DNA of 64,000 bases from Candidatus Aalborgicola defluviihabitans (lineage in GTDB: Bacteria > Pseudomonadota > Gammaproteobacteria > Burkholderiales > Burkholderiaceae_C). The DNA lies in NCBI GenBank assembly GCA_016705575.1, contig JADIXX010000003.1:186001-250000 (forward strand), given 5' to 3'. Below the pieces are notes generated by a model. That model had not been told where the DNA came from, did no database searches, and saw only the letters and a program-made list of their open reading frames with translations. Shown piece after piece: positions 40,684 through 50,701 of this stretch; the stretch's first letter is position 1, and every line of letters begins with the position of its first letter. The translations under genes and the position numbers were made by a program.

Positions 40684-41665
40684 GCCACGCTGGCTGCCGG
40701 GGGGCAATCTGCAAACTATCTGGAGCGCGTTGTACGCCCGCAAGGTAAAGGGCGCGCTCCCGCGCTACCGGCGTGAGCGCTGGACCACACCCGACTCGGA
40801 CTTTATCGACGTCGACTATTTGGGCGATGCTGCCCCCAATGGGGGCCCCCTGTTGGTCTTGTTCCACGGCCTGGAAGGCTCTTCAGCCAGCCACTATGCC
40901 CTGGCCTTTGCCGACTTTGCCCGAGAACACGGATTGGCCTACGCAGTACCGCACTTTCGCGGCTGCAGCGGTGAACTTAACTTGGCGCCACGGGCCTACC
41001 ACTCGGGCGACCACGCAGAAATCGGTTGGGTGCTGCAGCGGTTTCGCCAAAGCCACGCAGGCCCCATCGTGGCGGTGGGTGTCTCACTGGGCGGTAACGC
41101 TTTGTTGCGTTGGGCGCAGGAGCTGGGCACAGCCGCCGCACAGGTGGTATCCGCCGTGGCTGCGGTCAGTGCGCCGATTGACCTGGCGGCCGGTGGCCAT
41201 GCCATTGGCGCGGGATTCAATCGGCTGGTTTACACCCGCATGTTCCTCAACACCATGAAACCCAAGGCCCTGCGCAAGCTGGACCAGCATCCGGGGTTAT
41301 TTGACCGGGACGCACTGCTGCGGGCCCGCAACTTGTATGAGTTTGACAACGTGTTCACCGCTCCCCTGCATGGGTTTCGCAATACTGACGACTACTGGCA
41401 ACGGGCCTCAGCCAAACCGCATTTGCGCCAGATTCGTGTTCCGGCGCTGGTGGTGAATGCCCGAAACGACCCGTTTGTGACGGCTGCCTGCCTGCCAACC
41501 CAAAGTGATGTCGGCAGTCATGTCACACTGTGGCAACCCGCCCACGGAGGGCATATCGGCTTTGCGCAGGGCCGCATGCCTGGTCACTTGCGCACCGTGC
41601 CCGACGCAGTGGGTGGGTGGCTGTTGCAACACACTCACCCTTCACGGGAGCATTGCCATGGATGA
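40670..41665 (+). CDS. YheT-type alpha/beta hydrolase
   Basis: Hydrolase of 331 residues. PRWLPGGNLQTIWS at 7-20 is the start of the YheT family, LFHGLEGSSASHY holds the oxyanion hole, and S139 in GVSLGGNAL is the nucleophile; HGGHIGF has the catalytic histidine. The start codon lies in a dispersed repeat with no clear ribosome site. The next gene starts eight bases before its end. Confidence 0.9.
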   Translation: MKYVAPRWLPGGNLQTIWSALYARKVKGALPRYRRERWTTPDSDFIDVDYLGDAAPNGGPLLVLFHGLEGSSASHYALAFADFAREHGLAYAVPHFRGCSGELNLAPRAYHSGDHAEIGWVLQRFRQSHAGPIVAVGVSLGGNALLRWAQELGTAAAQVVSAVAAVSAPIDLAAGGHAIGAGFNRLVYTRMFLNTMKPKALRKLDQHPGLFDRDALLRARNLYEFDNVFTAPLHGFRNTDDYWQRASAKPHLRQIRVPALVVNARNDPFVTAACLPTQSDVGSHVTLWQPAHGGHIGFAQGRMPGHLRTVPDAVGGWLLQHTHPSREHCHG

Positions 41666-42209
41666 CATCGTCAAGCAGGCCATGGCCAAGTGGCCCAACG
41701 TGCCGGATTGTTATGGCTGGCTGGGCCTCGACGCACGGGGCGATTGGTACATGCGGGACGACCGCGTGCAGGCGTTGGGCGCATTTGCCAGCGGGGTAAC
41801 GGGTGCCAAGGGTTCACGTTTGGTGCACGACAAGCTGATCGCCTTCATTCAGCGCAACTACCAGGCCGACGCACAGGGGCGCTGGTTCTTCCAGAACGGG
41901 CCGCAACGGGTTTATGTGGAGCTGGAGGTCGCACCCTGGATCTGGCGAGTTCAGGAAGATCTGTCGGTACAGTCCCATACCGGTTTGGACACACCTTGCA
42001 CTCAGGCTTTGGTGGACGAGCGGGGCTGGTTGTTTCTGGAAACGCACTTGGGCTTGGGGCTGGTTCACACCCAGGACATGGGGCTGGCGGCCAAGGCGCT
42101 GGAGTTGGGCGTGTGGGTTCAGTCGGATGTGCTTCGGGCCGATCTGCCCACGCGTTACGGCTACATCGTCAGCCCGGCGCAAAGCAGTCAACCACTACAC
42201 AAATCATAG
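41658..42209 (+). CDS. Uncharacterised Comamonadaceae protein (DUF2946-type label in relatives, uncertain)
   Basis: 183 residues from ATG at 41658, behind GGGAG, overlapping the hydrolase end. KWPNVPDCYGWLGLDARGDWYMRDDR and WFFQNGPQRVYVELEVAPWIWRV are memorable conserved blocks of a protein found in this family of bacteria. No signal peptide or membrane helix; function unknown. The stop TAG at 42207-42209 is the TAG of a dispersed repeat core. Confidence 0.8.
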   Translation: MDDIVKQAMAKWPNVPDCYGWLGLDARGDWYMRDDRVQALGAFASGVTGAKGSRLVHDKLIAFIQRNYQADAQGRWFFQNGPQRVYVELEVAPWIWRVQEDLSVQSHTGLDTPCTQALVDERGWLFLETHLGLGLVHTQDMGLAAKALELGVWVQSDVLRADLPTRYGYIVSPAQSSQPLHKS

Positions 42210-42243
42210 CTACTCAGACTTATTCCACGAGGGCTAGAACCCA
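42205..42243 (+). repeat. Dispersed repeat copy 6, contains a stop codon
   Basis: ATAGCT at 42206-42211, 16 bases, CGAGGGCTAG at 42228-42237, then AACCC. The TAG of ATAGCT terminates the gene ending at 42209, just as copy 2 terminates hemB. Confidence 0.85.
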
Positions 42244-42262
42244 ATTCCATACAAAGCGCTAG

Positions 42263-42290
42263 AAAAAAAGCCAGCTGTGAAACCGGCTTT
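42263..42290 (-). terminator. Intrinsic terminator of the cytochrome c gene
   Basis: On the minus strand AAAGCC pairs with GGCTTT and is followed by a run of seven T. Confidence 0.75.
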
Positions 42291-42311
42291 GGGGTTCTGC
42301 TGGAAACCAGT

Positions 42312-42830
42312 CTACTTGGCAGGTGCGGCCTTTACCGGTTCTGGGAACTTGGCACCACCTTTGTTTGCCATATAGACCACGGCACGGGCAATTTCGAAAT
42401 CATCGTATTCGCCGCCGCCCTGGGGGGCCATGGCGTTTTTGCCCTTGAGAGCAGAGTTCAACAAAGAATCAAAACCGGTCTTGATGCGGGGTGCCCAAGC
42501 GGCGGTATCACCAAACTTGGGTGCACCCGCCACGCCGGTCGTGTGGCAAGCGGTGCAGACGGCACCAAACACTTGCTCGCCCGTACGCATTTCCCGGTTG
42601 GCATTGCGAATTTCCACGGTGCCCACCTTTTGGATGCGGGCGGTCACAGCCTGCTCCAGGTTGACGGCGCCAGCCTCGGGCTTGTTGCCCGAAGTGACAA
42701 AGTACACCAAACCGATGATCAAAAAAATGGGAATCACAAAGGAAAGCCCCACAGCCTGCAGCAATTGCTTGGGATTTTTAATAGGGCCGGTGTGTGCCTC
42801 TTCGTGGCTGGAGGTGTTGATGTCGCTCAT
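42312..42830 (-). CDS. Membrane-anchored c-type cytochrome (cytochrome c5-like)
   Basis: 172 residues from ATG at 42830, behind GAGGAAACC; the frame runs further up without similarity. A membrane helix at about 27-46 anchors a periplasmic heme domain with C92-T-A-C95-H96 and a methionine ligand in NAMAPQGGGEYDD. It lies divergent from the ccm genes that would attach its heme. Likely carries electrons to a terminal oxidase. Confidence 0.92.
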   Translation of the reverse strand: MSDINTSSHEEAHTGPIKNPKQLLQAVGLSFVIPIFLIIGLVYFVTSGNKPEAGAVNLEQAVTARIQKVGTVEIRNANREMRTGEQVFGAVCTACHTTGVAGAPKFGDTAAWAPRIKTGFDSLLNSALKGKNAMAPQGGGEYDDFEIARAVVYMANKGGAKFPEPVKAAPAK

Positions 42831-43032
42831 GGTTTCCTCAAATAGTCGGGTGCGGGCGCGAAAGGTGCGGCGATTATAGCGACCCGCCTTGTTGAAACGG
42901 GCCGTAGACCCCCCTGGCGGGTGGGCTTCGCGCACGCCCACATGATTACAATCAAGGTACTTGCCTCCTATAGAAGGGCGCATCGGCTCAGGCCGAAGCG
43001 GCTTTGTCCCAATTGACCTTCCTTTTCGTTTC

Positions 43033-43638
43033 ATGCTGAGTGCACATGGTCTAACCTGCGTGCGCGGTGATCGGCGCTTGTTTGCCCAACTGGATCTGTC
43101 GGTGGATGCGGGCGAGTGGTTGCATGTGCGCGGCGAAAACGGTGCCGGCAAGACCAGCTTGCTGCGGCTGTTGGCGGGGCTGTCCCAGCCGGCCGAAGGC
43201 GAGATTCGCTGGTGCGGGCAATCCATCCGGGATTCAGACTCTCCGTATCGTCAAGACCTGCTGTACTTCGGCCACCACGGCGCGCTCAAGGAAGACCTCA
43301 CCGCCATGGAAAATCTGGGTTTTTCCGCCGCCATGGACGGCATTGCCTACCGGGATGGTGAGGCGCTGGCAGCCCTGTACAAATTTGGGCTCAAGGGCCG
43401 GGAAGAGCTGCCCGTGCGGGTGCTTTCCGCCGGTCAAAAACGGCGCGTCATGCTGGCGCGCTTGGCCATACGCAAAGCCAAGCTGTGGGTGCTGGACGAA
43501 CCCTTTACTGCGTTGGACGTGAAGGCTGTGGACCTGCTGGCCAACCTGATCTCCGACCACGTGGCCGGCGGCGGTATGGCCGTGCTGACCAGCCACCAGA
43601 CCATGCCCATCCCGGGCGGACGGGTGATTCAGCTATGA
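43033..43638 (+). CDS. ccmA: Cytochrome c biogenesis ATP-binding protein CcmA
   Basis: ATPase of the heme-export complex, 201 residues from ATG at 43033. Walker A GENGAGKTS at 34-42; LSAGQKRR is the signature variant typical of CcmA; Walker B LWVLDEP. First gene of a complete system I operon. Confidence 0.95.
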   Translation: MLSAHGLTCVRGDRRLFAQLDLSVDAGEWLHVRGENGAGKTSLLRLLAGLSQPAEGEIRWCGQSIRDSDSPYRQDLLYFGHHGALKEDLTAMENLGFSAAMDGIAYRDGEALAALYKFGLKGREELPVRVLSAGQKRRVMLARLAIRKAKLWVLDEPFTALDVKAVDLLANLISDHVAGGGMAVLTSHQTMPIPGGRVIQL

Positions 43639-43699
43639 GCGCCGTGTCGGGCCGCCCCGAGCCAGCTCGCACCACAGTGCGAAGCGCGGAGGTTTCCCA

Positions 43700-44365
43700 A
43701 TGAACGCATTGCTTGCCATCATGCAACGTGACCTGTTGATGGTCATGCGCCGCAAGAGCGAGGTGCTCACGGCACTCTTCTTCTTTGTCATTGTCAGCAG
43801 CCTGTTTCCGCTGGGCATTGGGCCGGAGCCCGCCTTGCTGCGCAAGATTGCGCCCGGCGTTCTGTGGGTGGGTGCATTGCTGGCCACGATGTTGGGTCTG
43901 CAGCGTATGTTTGCAGCGGACTACGCGGACGGAACACTGGAGCAGATGGCTATTTCACCCACGCCGCTGGTGGTGCTGGTGCTTGGCAAGGTGGCAGCGC
44001 ACTGGCTGGTCAGTGGGCTACCACTGGTGCTGATTGCGCCGGTTCTGGGCATCCAGTTTGACCTGGACGCCAGTGCATTGGGCGTGCTGGTGTTGGCCTT
44101 GCTGCTGGGCACGCCCCTGTTGTCGCTGATTGGCGCCATTGGCGCGGCGCTGACGCTGGGCGTACGCGGTGGTGGTGTATTACTAAGCCTGCTGGTACTG
44201 CCTTTGTATGTGCCAGCGCTGATTTTTGGCGCCGGTGCGGTAGAGTCACATGTTTCTGGCTTGGGCGCCGGCGGGCACCTGTCCCTGCTGGCGGCCTTAC
44301 TGACGCTGGCCCTGTTTTTTGCGCCGTGGGCCGCCACGGCCGCCTTGAGGATTGCATTGGAATGA
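43700..44365 (+). CDS. ccmB: Heme exporter protein CcmB
   Basis: Permease partner of CcmA, 221 residues, six helices; FFFVIVSSLFPLGIGPEP and ADYADGTLEQ are family stretches. The gap of 61 bases after ccmA contains a short in-frame ORF of no evident importance. Stop overlaps the ccmC start. Confidence 0.95.
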   Translation: MNALLAIMQRDLLMVMRRKSEVLTALFFFVIVSSLFPLGIGPEPALLRKIAPGVLWVGALLATMLGLQRMFAADYADGTLEQMAISPTPLVVLVLGKVAAHWLVSGLPLVLIAPVLGIQFDLDASALGVLVLALLLGTPLLSLIGAIGAALTLGVRGGGVLLSLLVLPLYVPALIFGAGAVESHVSGLGAGGHLSLLAALLTLALFFAPWAATAALRIALE

Positions 44366-45111
44366 GCAACCGACTGATGAACTGGTTCAAATTTGCCAGC
44401 CCGGCGACCTTTTACCCGCTGGCGGGCAAGTTGATCCCCTTGTTTTGGGTACTAACGGTTCTGTTTGGCGCGGCGGGTCTGTGGCTGAGCTTTTTTGTGG
44501 CTCCCACCGACGCCACGCAGGGCGAAGGCTACCGCATCATCTTCATTCACGTGCCCACGTCGTGGATGTCCATGTTTATCTATCTCATCATGGCGGGTTG
44601 GGCTGCGATGGGGTTGTCACTCAATGCCCGCCTTTCGAGCATGATGGCCCAAGCGCTGGCACCCACTGGTGCGCTGATGGCGTTTTTGTCGCTGTGGACC
44701 GGGGCCTTTTGGGGCAAACCTATGTGGGGTACCTGGTGGGTGTGGGATGCACGTTTGACCTCCGAGTTGATCCTGTTCTTCCTGTACCTGGGTTTTATGT
44801 CGCTACAGGCGTCGATTGATGACCCCCGCCGCGCCGACAAGGCCGGTGCCATCGTGGCCTTGGTGGGTGTCGTGAATGTGCCTATCATTTATTTTTCGGT
44901 CAAATGGTGGAACACCCTGCACCAAGGGGCGTCTGTATCCATCAACAAGTCCCCCTCCATGGCCATGACCATGCTCTGGGGCATGTTGCTGATGGCGCTG
45001 TGCCTGTGGATGTATTCCATCGTCATGGCCTTGACCCGTGTGCGGGCCATCATCCTGGAGCGCGAATCTCACACCGAATGGGTCAAGCAATTGAGCGAGG
45101 TGAAGCCATGA
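44362..45111 (+). CDS. ccmC: Heme-handling protein CcmC
   Basis: Loads heme onto CcmE; 249 residues from ATG at 44362 (ATGA overlap with ccmB). The WWD motif reads WGTWWVWDARLTS with flanking histidines in FIHVPTSW and WWNTLHQG. Confidence 0.96.
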   Translation: MSNRLMNWFKFASPATFYPLAGKLIPLFWVLTVLFGAAGLWLSFFVAPTDATQGEGYRIIFIHVPTSWMSMFIYLIMAGWAAMGLSLNARLSSMMAQALAPTGALMAFLSLWTGAFWGKPMWGTWWVWDARLTSELILFFLYLGFMSLQASIDDPRRADKAGAIVALVGVVNVPIIYFSVKWWNTLHQGASVSINKSPSMAMTMLWGMLLMALCLWMYSIVMALTRVRAIILERESHTEWVKQLSEVKP

Positions 45112-45296
45112 ACTGGAATTCCGCCAGCGAATTTTTTGCCATGGGTGGTTATGCACTTTACGTATGGGGCAGCTTTGGCGTGTGCGCATTGGCCTTTGTC
45201 GCGGAACCTTTCCTGATTGGCAGGCGTCATAAGGACATTGTCCGAACTTTGCGCCGCCAGGTGCTGGCTGAAAAATTGGAATTGGAAAACAAGTGA
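45108..45296 (+). CDS. ccmD: Heme exporter protein CcmD
   Basis: Small single-helix adaptor of 62 residues: [21 protein letters not shown] then a basic stretch [13 protein letters not shown]. Overlaps ccmC by four bases. Confidence 0.93.
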   Translation: MNWNSASEFFAMGGYALYVWGSFGVCALAFVAEPFLIGRRHKDIVRTLRRQVLAEKLELENK

Positions 45297-45733
45297 AACG
45301 CTGGAAAAAACGCGCGGCCATTATTGGCGGCGGATTGGCGGCGCTGGGGATTGCCGCAGCACTGGTCCTGAATGCACTCAACAGCAATATCGCCCTGTAT
45401 GTCACACCCAGCGATGTGTTTGCCGGTAAGGCCCCCAAGTTGCAAGCGTTTCGCATCGGCGGACTGGTCAAAGAAGGTTCTTTGCGCCGTGACAACCTCA
45501 CCGTGCACTTTGTCATGACCGACATGGTGAAGGACATTCCAGTAGCCTACACTGGCATCCTGCCTGACCTGTTCAAGGAAGGCAAGGGCGCTGTGGTTCA
45601 GGTCAAGCAGGTGACAGAGGGCGAGTACGTGGCCACTGAAGTACTTGCCAAGCACGACGAAAATTACATGCCACCCGAGGCAAAGGATGCTTTGGACAAG
45701 GCCCAAAAATCCCAAGAGGCAAATAAACCATGA
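45293..45733 (+). CDS. ccmE: Cytochrome c-type biogenesis heme chaperone CcmE
   Basis: Periplasmic heme chaperone tethered by one N-terminal helix; 146 residues, start GTG at 45293 overlapping ccmD. The covalent heme-binding histidine is H121 with Y125 (KHDENY). Confidence 0.96.
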   Translation: MKRWKKRAAIIGGGLAALGIAAALVLNALNSNIALYVTPSDVFAGKAPKLQAFRIGGLVKEGSLRRDNLTVHFVMTDMVKDIPVAYTGILPDLFKEGKGAVVQVKQVTEGEYVATEVLAKHDENYMPPEAKDALDKAQKSQEANKP

Positions 45734-47694
45734 TTCCCGAACTCGGACATTTCGCCCTCATCCTGGCGCTGTGCGTTTCCCTGGTTCAGGGCACGTTGCC
45801 GCTGTTTGGCGCCCAGTATGCACGGCGTGAATGGATCGTACTGTCACGCCCCGCCGCGCAAGCGTCCTTCTTGCTGTTGGCGGCATCTTTTGCTGCCCTG
45901 GCCTGGAGCTTTTATGTCAACGACTTCTCGGTGCTGTACGTAGCCGAGCATTCCAACTCGCAATTGCCTACGGTCTACCGCTTTGGTGCAGTGTGGGGTG
46001 GCCATGAAGGCTCGCTGTTGCTGTGGGTTTTCATGCTTTCCGCCTGGGCTGTTGCGGTAGCCTTCTTTTCCCGTACCTTGGACGAGACCATGGTTGCGCG
46101 GGTTCTGGGTGTTTTGGGGCTCGTCATGTCGGGTCTGTTGCTCTTCATTCTGTTTACCTCCAACCCCTTCAACCGTTTGTTGCCGGCTGCGGAAAATGGG
46201 CGTGACCTGAACCCACTATTGCAGGACCCGGGTCTGGTGTTTCACCCGCCCATGCTGTACATGGGCTATGTGGGCTTCGCCGTGGCCTTCGCCTTTGCCA
46301 TTGCAGCGCTGTTGTCGGGTCGCCTGGATGCCGCTTGGGCGCGTTGGTCGCGGCCCTGGACCACGGCAGCCTGGGTTTTCCTCACACTGGGAATTGCCTT
46401 GGGCTCGTGGTGGGCATATTACGAACTGGGCTGGGGCGGCTGGTGGTTCTGGGACCCGGTGGAGAACGCCTCGTTCATGCCATGGCTGCTGGGTACGGCC
46501 TTGTTGCATTCCCTGGCGGTGACCGAGAAGCGCGGCAGCTTCAAGAGCTGGACCGTGTTGCTGGCAATTGGGGCGTTCTCGCTCTCGCTGTTGGGCACCT
46601 TCCTGGTTCGCTCGGGGGTGTTGACCTCGGTGCATGCTTTTGCCACTGACCCACGGCGTGGCATCTTTATCCTGATTCTGTTGGTACTGGTGGTGGGCTC
46701 GTCACTGGCACTGTTTGCCTGGCGTGCGCCCAAAGTCGCACTGGGTGGTTCGTTTGCGTTGATCTCCCGCGAATCCCTGCTTCTAACGGGCAATGTGCTG
46801 CTGGTGGTGGCCTGTGCCTCGGTGCTGCTGGGTACTTTGTACCCGCTGCTCATTGACGCCTTGAAGCTGGGCAAAATCTCCGTCGGCCCACCGTATTTCA
46901 ACGCAGTGTTCGTTCCCGTCATGACGCCGGTGTTGTTCCTGATGGCGGCGGTGCCGCTTGCGCGCTGGAAAAACACCGACATCAAGGAAATTGCACTGCG
47001 CATGTGGATTCCCGCTGCATTGGCGGTGATTGCGGGTGCGTTGGTGCCGGTTGTGATGGGTGGCTGGACGGTGCTGACGGGCCTGGGTGTATTCCTGTCG
47101 GTGTGGATTGCATCGTCAGGGGTAATTCAGATCGCGCGCCGGTTGAAGAGCAGCCTTCCGCCAGCGTCTTTCTGGGGCATGCACCTGGGGCATTTCGGCA
47201 TGGCGGTGTTCGTGTTTGGCGTGACGATGGTCGGTGGCTACCAGCAAGAACAGGATGTGCGCATGGAGCCGGGCGATACGGTCACGGTGGGTGGCTACCA
47301 ATTCAAGATGCTGGGTATCACGGATGTGGCGGGGCCCAACTACACCGCCGCACGCGGTGAGTTTGAAGTGCAATCGGTCAAGGGTGGCGCGGTCCAGACC
47401 CTTCTGCCCGAGAAACGCAATTACGCCTCGTCCACCATGCCCATGACTGAAGCAGCCATTGATGCTGGGTTCACACGGGATGTGTACGTTTCCCTGGGTG
47501 AGCCGCTGGAGGGCAAGGCCTGGGCGGTGCGGGTGTATTTCAAACCGTTTGTGGATTGGATTTGGGGCGGTTGCCTCTTGATGGCCATGGGCGGCGTTTT
47601 TGCGATGGCCGATAGGCGTTACCGTCTGCGCGTCAAAGCCACGGTGGCAAACGCAACAGACATGGCGGGCGGGCTGAAGGGCGCCACACCATGA
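45730..47694 (+). CDS. ccmF: Cytochrome c heme lyase subunit CcmF
   Basis: Large polytopic heme-lyase subunit, 654 residues. The WWD domain is [21 protein letters not shown], preceded by [16 protein letters not shown] and [12 protein letters not shown] blocks. Confidence 0.97.
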   Translation: MIPELGHFALILALCVSLVQGTLPLFGAQYARREWIVLSRPAAQASFLLLAASFAALAWSFYVNDFSVLYVAEHSNSQLPTVYRFGAVWGGHEGSLLLWVFMLSAWAVAVAFFSRTLDETMVARVLGVLGLVMSGLLLFILFTSNPFNRLLPAAENGRDLNPLLQDPGLVFHPPMLYMGYVGFAVAFAFAIAALLSGRLDAAWARWSRPWTTAAWVFLTLGIALGSWWAYYELGWGGWWFWDPVENASFMPWLLGTALLHSLAVTEKRGSFKSWTVLLAIGAFSLSLLGTFLVRSGVLTSVHAFATDPRRGIFILILLVLVVGSSLALFAWRAPKVALGGSFALISRESLLLTGNVLLVVACASVLLGTLYPLLIDALKLGKISVGPPYFNAVFVPVMTPVLFLMAAVPLARWKNTDIKEIALRMWIPAALAVIAGALVPVVMGGWTVLTGLGVFLSVWIASSGVIQIARRLKSSLPPASFWGMHLGHFGMAVFVFGVTMVGGYQQEQDVRMEPGDTVTVGGYQFKMLGITDVAGPNYTAARGEFEVQSVKGGAVQTLLPEKRNYASSTMPMTEAAIDAGFTRDVYVSLGEPLEGKAWAVRVYFKPFVDWIWGGCLLMAMGGVFAMADRRYRLRVKATVANATDMAGGLKGATP

Positions 47695-48221
47695 AAGCCA
47701 AGTTCCTGGTCCCTTTGGGCCTGTTTGTGGTTCTGGTTATGTTCCTGGCCGTAGGGCTGGGGTTGGACCCGCGTGACGTGCCATCTCCGCTGGTCAACAA
47801 GCCGGCACCCGCGTTCAAGATTAGCCAATTGGAGCAACCCGAATTGCAGTTTTCACCCGAAGACCTCAAAGGCAAGGTCTGGTTGTTTAACGTATGGGCG
47901 TCGTGGTGTGTGGCTTGCCGCGAGGAGCATCCAGTGCTGATGGAGTTTTCCCGTTCACGGATGATTCCCATCGTGGGGCTGGACTACAGGGATCAGCGTA
48001 AAGATGCAATGAATGTTATCCGGCGCAGTGGCAACCCCTACGACCTGATCGCGTTTGATGGCGATGGCCGCGTGGGCATCGACTATGGCGTCTATGGCGT
48101 GCCTGAGAGTTACCTGATCGACAAGGCCGGCATGATTCGGTACAAGCACACCGGTCCCATCACGGATGAGGCCTTGCAGAAGACGATCATCCCCCTTATC
48201 AAAGAGCTGAACAAATCGTGA
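47691..48221 (+). CDS. ccmG: Thiol:disulfide interchange protein DsbE/CcmG
   Basis: Periplasmic membrane-anchored thioredoxin reducing apocytochrome cysteines; 176 residues. The active site is C73-V-A-C76 within WASWCVACREEHP, lacking the more frequent proline, and GVYGVPESYLID is the cis-proline loop. Confidence 0.95.
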   Translation: MKAKFLVPLGLFVVLVMFLAVGLGLDPRDVPSPLVNKPAPAFKISQLEQPELQFSPEDLKGKVWLFNVWASWCVACREEHPVLMEFSRSRMIPIVGLDYRDQRKDAMNVIRRSGNPYDLIAFDGDGRVGIDYGVYGVPESYLIDKAGMIRYKHTGPITDEALQKTIIPLIKELNKS

Positions 48222-48679
48222 AATACCTGTACGCATTGGTACTGGTCCTGCTGTCCAGCGGTGGGGCGTGGGCCAAGCAAGCTACCTTGTTGGCCGACGA
48301 CCCTGTGGTTGAACAACGTCTCATCGCAATTTCTGAAGAGATGCGATGCCTGGTGTGCCAGAACGAATCGCTGGCTGGCTCCCGTGCCGACTTGGCCATG
48401 GATTTGCGGCGCGAACTGCGGGAGCTAATCAAGCAGGGCAAGACGGATGAGCAAATCAAGGAATTCATGGTCAGCCGCTATGGCGACTTTGTGCTCTACC
48501 GTCCACCTGTCAAACCCACGACGTGGCTGCTTTGGGCGGGCCCGTTTGGATTGATGGTCGTTGGCGTATTTGCACTTTTCAGGTACTTGCGCCGGCGCAG
48601 CGCGGCCATGGCACCCGAAGTATTGACCGATGAAGAGCGCCAGCGCGTGGCCGCGCTGCTCCAGGAAGGCGAAAAATGA
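48218..48679 (+). CDS. ccmH: Cytochrome c-type biogenesis protein CcmH
   Basis: Thioredoxin-like reductant of the lyase complex, 153 residues with signal peptide; MRCLVCQN carries C44 and C47. One C-terminal membrane helix. No fused TPR domain; that is the next gene. Confidence 0.95.
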   Translation: MKYLYALVLVLLSSGGAWAKQATLLADDPVVEQRLIAISEEMRCLVCQNESLAGSRADLAMDLRRELRELIKQGKTDEQIKEFMVSRYGDFVLYRPPVKPTTWLLWAGPFGLMVVGVFALFRYLRRRSAAMAPEVLTDEERQRVAALLQEGEK

Positions 48680-49893
48680 TGGGATTTTGGGTTGCCGGTG
48701 CACTGGCGGTAGTGCTGGTACTGGCATTGTTGTTCAGGCCATTCCTGTTGAAAACATCAAGTGCCGGCGTATCACGCCGCCAGTTGAATACGGCCATTTA
48801 CCGTGACCAGTTGGCACGGCTGGAGCGCGATCGCGCCGAGAACATGCTGGCCGAGGCGGACTATACGCAAGCGCGCGACGAGCTTCAGCGTAGCGTGATC
48901 GAGGATACGCGTGAAGGCGATGCCACCTTGGTCAACCGCACACCCCGCAAAACCATTGTGGCGCTCGGGTTGCTTTTGCCAGTGGCTGCGATGGGTCTGT
49001 ATGTGGTGTTGGGCAGCCCCGCGGCGATGCAGGCCCCCATTGGCCCGCAGCAAAAAGTATGGGCCCAGGATATGGAGCGCCTGGTGGAGGGGTTGGCCGC
49101 CAAGCTGGAGCAGGATCCCGGTAATTTGCAAGGATGGTCCATGCTGGCGCGCTCCTACAAAATGTTGGGGCGCAACAAAGAGGCCGAGCAGGCTTTCGAT
49201 CGCGCTGGTGCCTTTTTGGACAACGACGCTCAACTGCTGGCCGTCTATGCCGATTTGGCAGCCACCAACGCCAATGGCAACTTTGCCGGCAAGCCCTCCC
49301 AGTTGATCCAAAAGGCCCTGAAGGCTGACCCGGACAATGGCATGGCCTTGTGGTTGGATGGGACGGCTGCGTTCCGGGGTCAGCAGTATGAGGCGGCTAT
49401 CCGGAGTTGGGAGCGATTGACGAAACAATTGGAACCCGACTCGGAAGACTCCAACATGCTGCAGGAGTCGATTAATGCAGCCTATACGGCACTGGGCAAA
49501 ACGGCACCCAAGGGTAGTCCGACAAGTAAGGCCCCAGTGACTGCTGCGACCGGTGCCAGTGTCAGTGGCAAGGTGGATCTGGATCCTGCACTCAAGGACA
49601 AGGCCGCCCCCGGCGACACCGTGATGGTCATCGCGCGGGCGCCTGGCAGCCGCATGCCAGTTGCGGTTGTGCGCGCACGCGTTTCCGACCTGCCGCTGAC
49701 ATTCACGCTGGATGATTCGCTGTCCATGAGTCCGCAGGCCAAAATCTCTTTGGCAAGCCAGGTGGATGTGGAAGCGCGCATCTCCAAATCTGGCATGGCC
49801 CAGCCCGAACCGGGAGATTTAATGTCGGCGGTCCAGACCGTCAAGGTGGGGGCCAGTGGGATCGCCCTGCAAGTCAACGCTGTTAGGCAGTAA
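48676..49893 (+). CDS. ccmI: Cytochrome c-type biogenesis protein CcmI
   Basis: TPR apocytochrome chaperone of 405 residues with two membrane helices (near 8 and 103) and periplasmic TPRs (GWSMLARSYKMLGRNKEAEQAFDRA), followed by a C-terminal beta-rich domain (SGKVDLDPALKDKAAPGDTVMVIAR). Overlaps ccmH by four bases and ends the ccmABCDEFGHI operon. Confidence 0.93.
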   Translation: MMGFWVAGALAVVLVLALLFRPFLLKTSSAGVSRRQLNTAIYRDQLARLERDRAENMLAEADYTQARDELQRSVIEDTREGDATLVNRTPRKTIVALGLLLPVAAMGLYVVLGSPAAMQAPIGPQQKVWAQDMERLVEGLAAKLEQDPGNLQGWSMLARSYKMLGRNKEAEQAFDRAGAFLDNDAQLLAVYADLAATNANGNFAGKPSQLIQKALKADPDNGMALWLDGTAAFRGQQYEAAIRSWERLTKQLEPDSEDSNMLQESINAAYTALGKTAPKGSPTSKAPVTAATGASVSGKVDLDPALKDKAAPGDTVMVIARAPGSRMPVAVVRARVSDLPLTFTLDDSLSMSPQAKISLASQVDVEARISKSGMAQPEPGDLMSAVQTVKVGASGIALQVNAVRQ

Positions 49894-50078
49894 ATCGAAT
49901 GCCAGGGCCGACCTTTTGCGAATTGTTTTAGATGGTTGGCTGGCACACATTGCTTTTCAGACGATAGAGCAACTTTGCTCAAGCGTTCTTCTGGCTCCAA
50001 AACGATACAGATGTTCGGCGTGGATACGCAGACCGGTCCCTAGTCCAGGCTGCATTGCAGATTACAATGACCACCTCT

Positions 50079-50153
50079 GCGACCGTGGTGAAACGGATAT
50101 CATTAAGGCCTCCGAAGCCTTCGTTTCAGGTTCGATTCCTGACGGTCGCACCA
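50079..50153 (+). tRNA. tRNA-Arg (anticodon CCG)
   Basis: 75 bases including encoded CCA. The acceptor stem GCGACCG pairs with CGGTCGC; the anticodon arm is AAGGC-CTCCGAA-GCCTT giving CCG, which reads CGG; the T arm contains GGTTCGATTCC. Confidence 0.95.
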
Positions 50154-50701
50154 GTCGGACCCAAACGGTGGTCCACAGGATCTTTGCGTTCAAAACTTTC
50201 CGTACTTACTCGCCCTGCTGGCAGCGCTGCGTTGCCACAAGAAGCACAAGTGTGTTCCGATCGCCTGTCCATCCTCTTCAAGAAGCTTCGGGTTGGGCGT
50301 ATGGTTGACGCCAAGCGCAATGCGTTGATCTACCAGACCTACTCCGACAGGCTTATTGAAGGATCACCACAAAACAGTGGGACAGCAGTTCCCATCAGCC
50401 GCGATCAGAAGATTCCGTTGAAGTAGCTCAGCCGGAATTCAAATTCTTTTGGTACCGTGCAATGATCCGTTTGATCACCTTCAGCGGCAAGTTCCGTATT
50501 CCTTCAGGCAGCCATCCTGCTGTCGATATTGAAAACGATGCTGCGGCCCGCGTGTACGGCCGAAGCCAATTGATTCTTTTGTGCAATCGCTGTTGGGCAG
50601 GTGTCATGGTGAAATTGGTGTCTTGATATGGGCCGCGGCGCACCGGTGGGCTGCCCACATTTGCGCGGAGTAGCACGTGGACAAATGATACGGGGGTTAG
50701 G
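50154..50701 (+). other. Gene-poor region after tRNA-Arg
   Basis: No gene is convincing here. A plus frame ending at 50426 (MVDAKRNALIYQTYSDRLIE from about 50301) and a minus frame 50428-50607 (MTPAQQRLHKRINWLRPY) are short, lack clear ribosome sites and match no family I recognise. They could be remnants of a tRNA-associated insertion, but no integrase motif is seen. Confidence 0.4.

Noticed and set aside
43635..43703. 22-codon ORF between ccmA and ccmB
   Set aside because: Overlaps the ccmA stop but has no conserved features; probably spacer.
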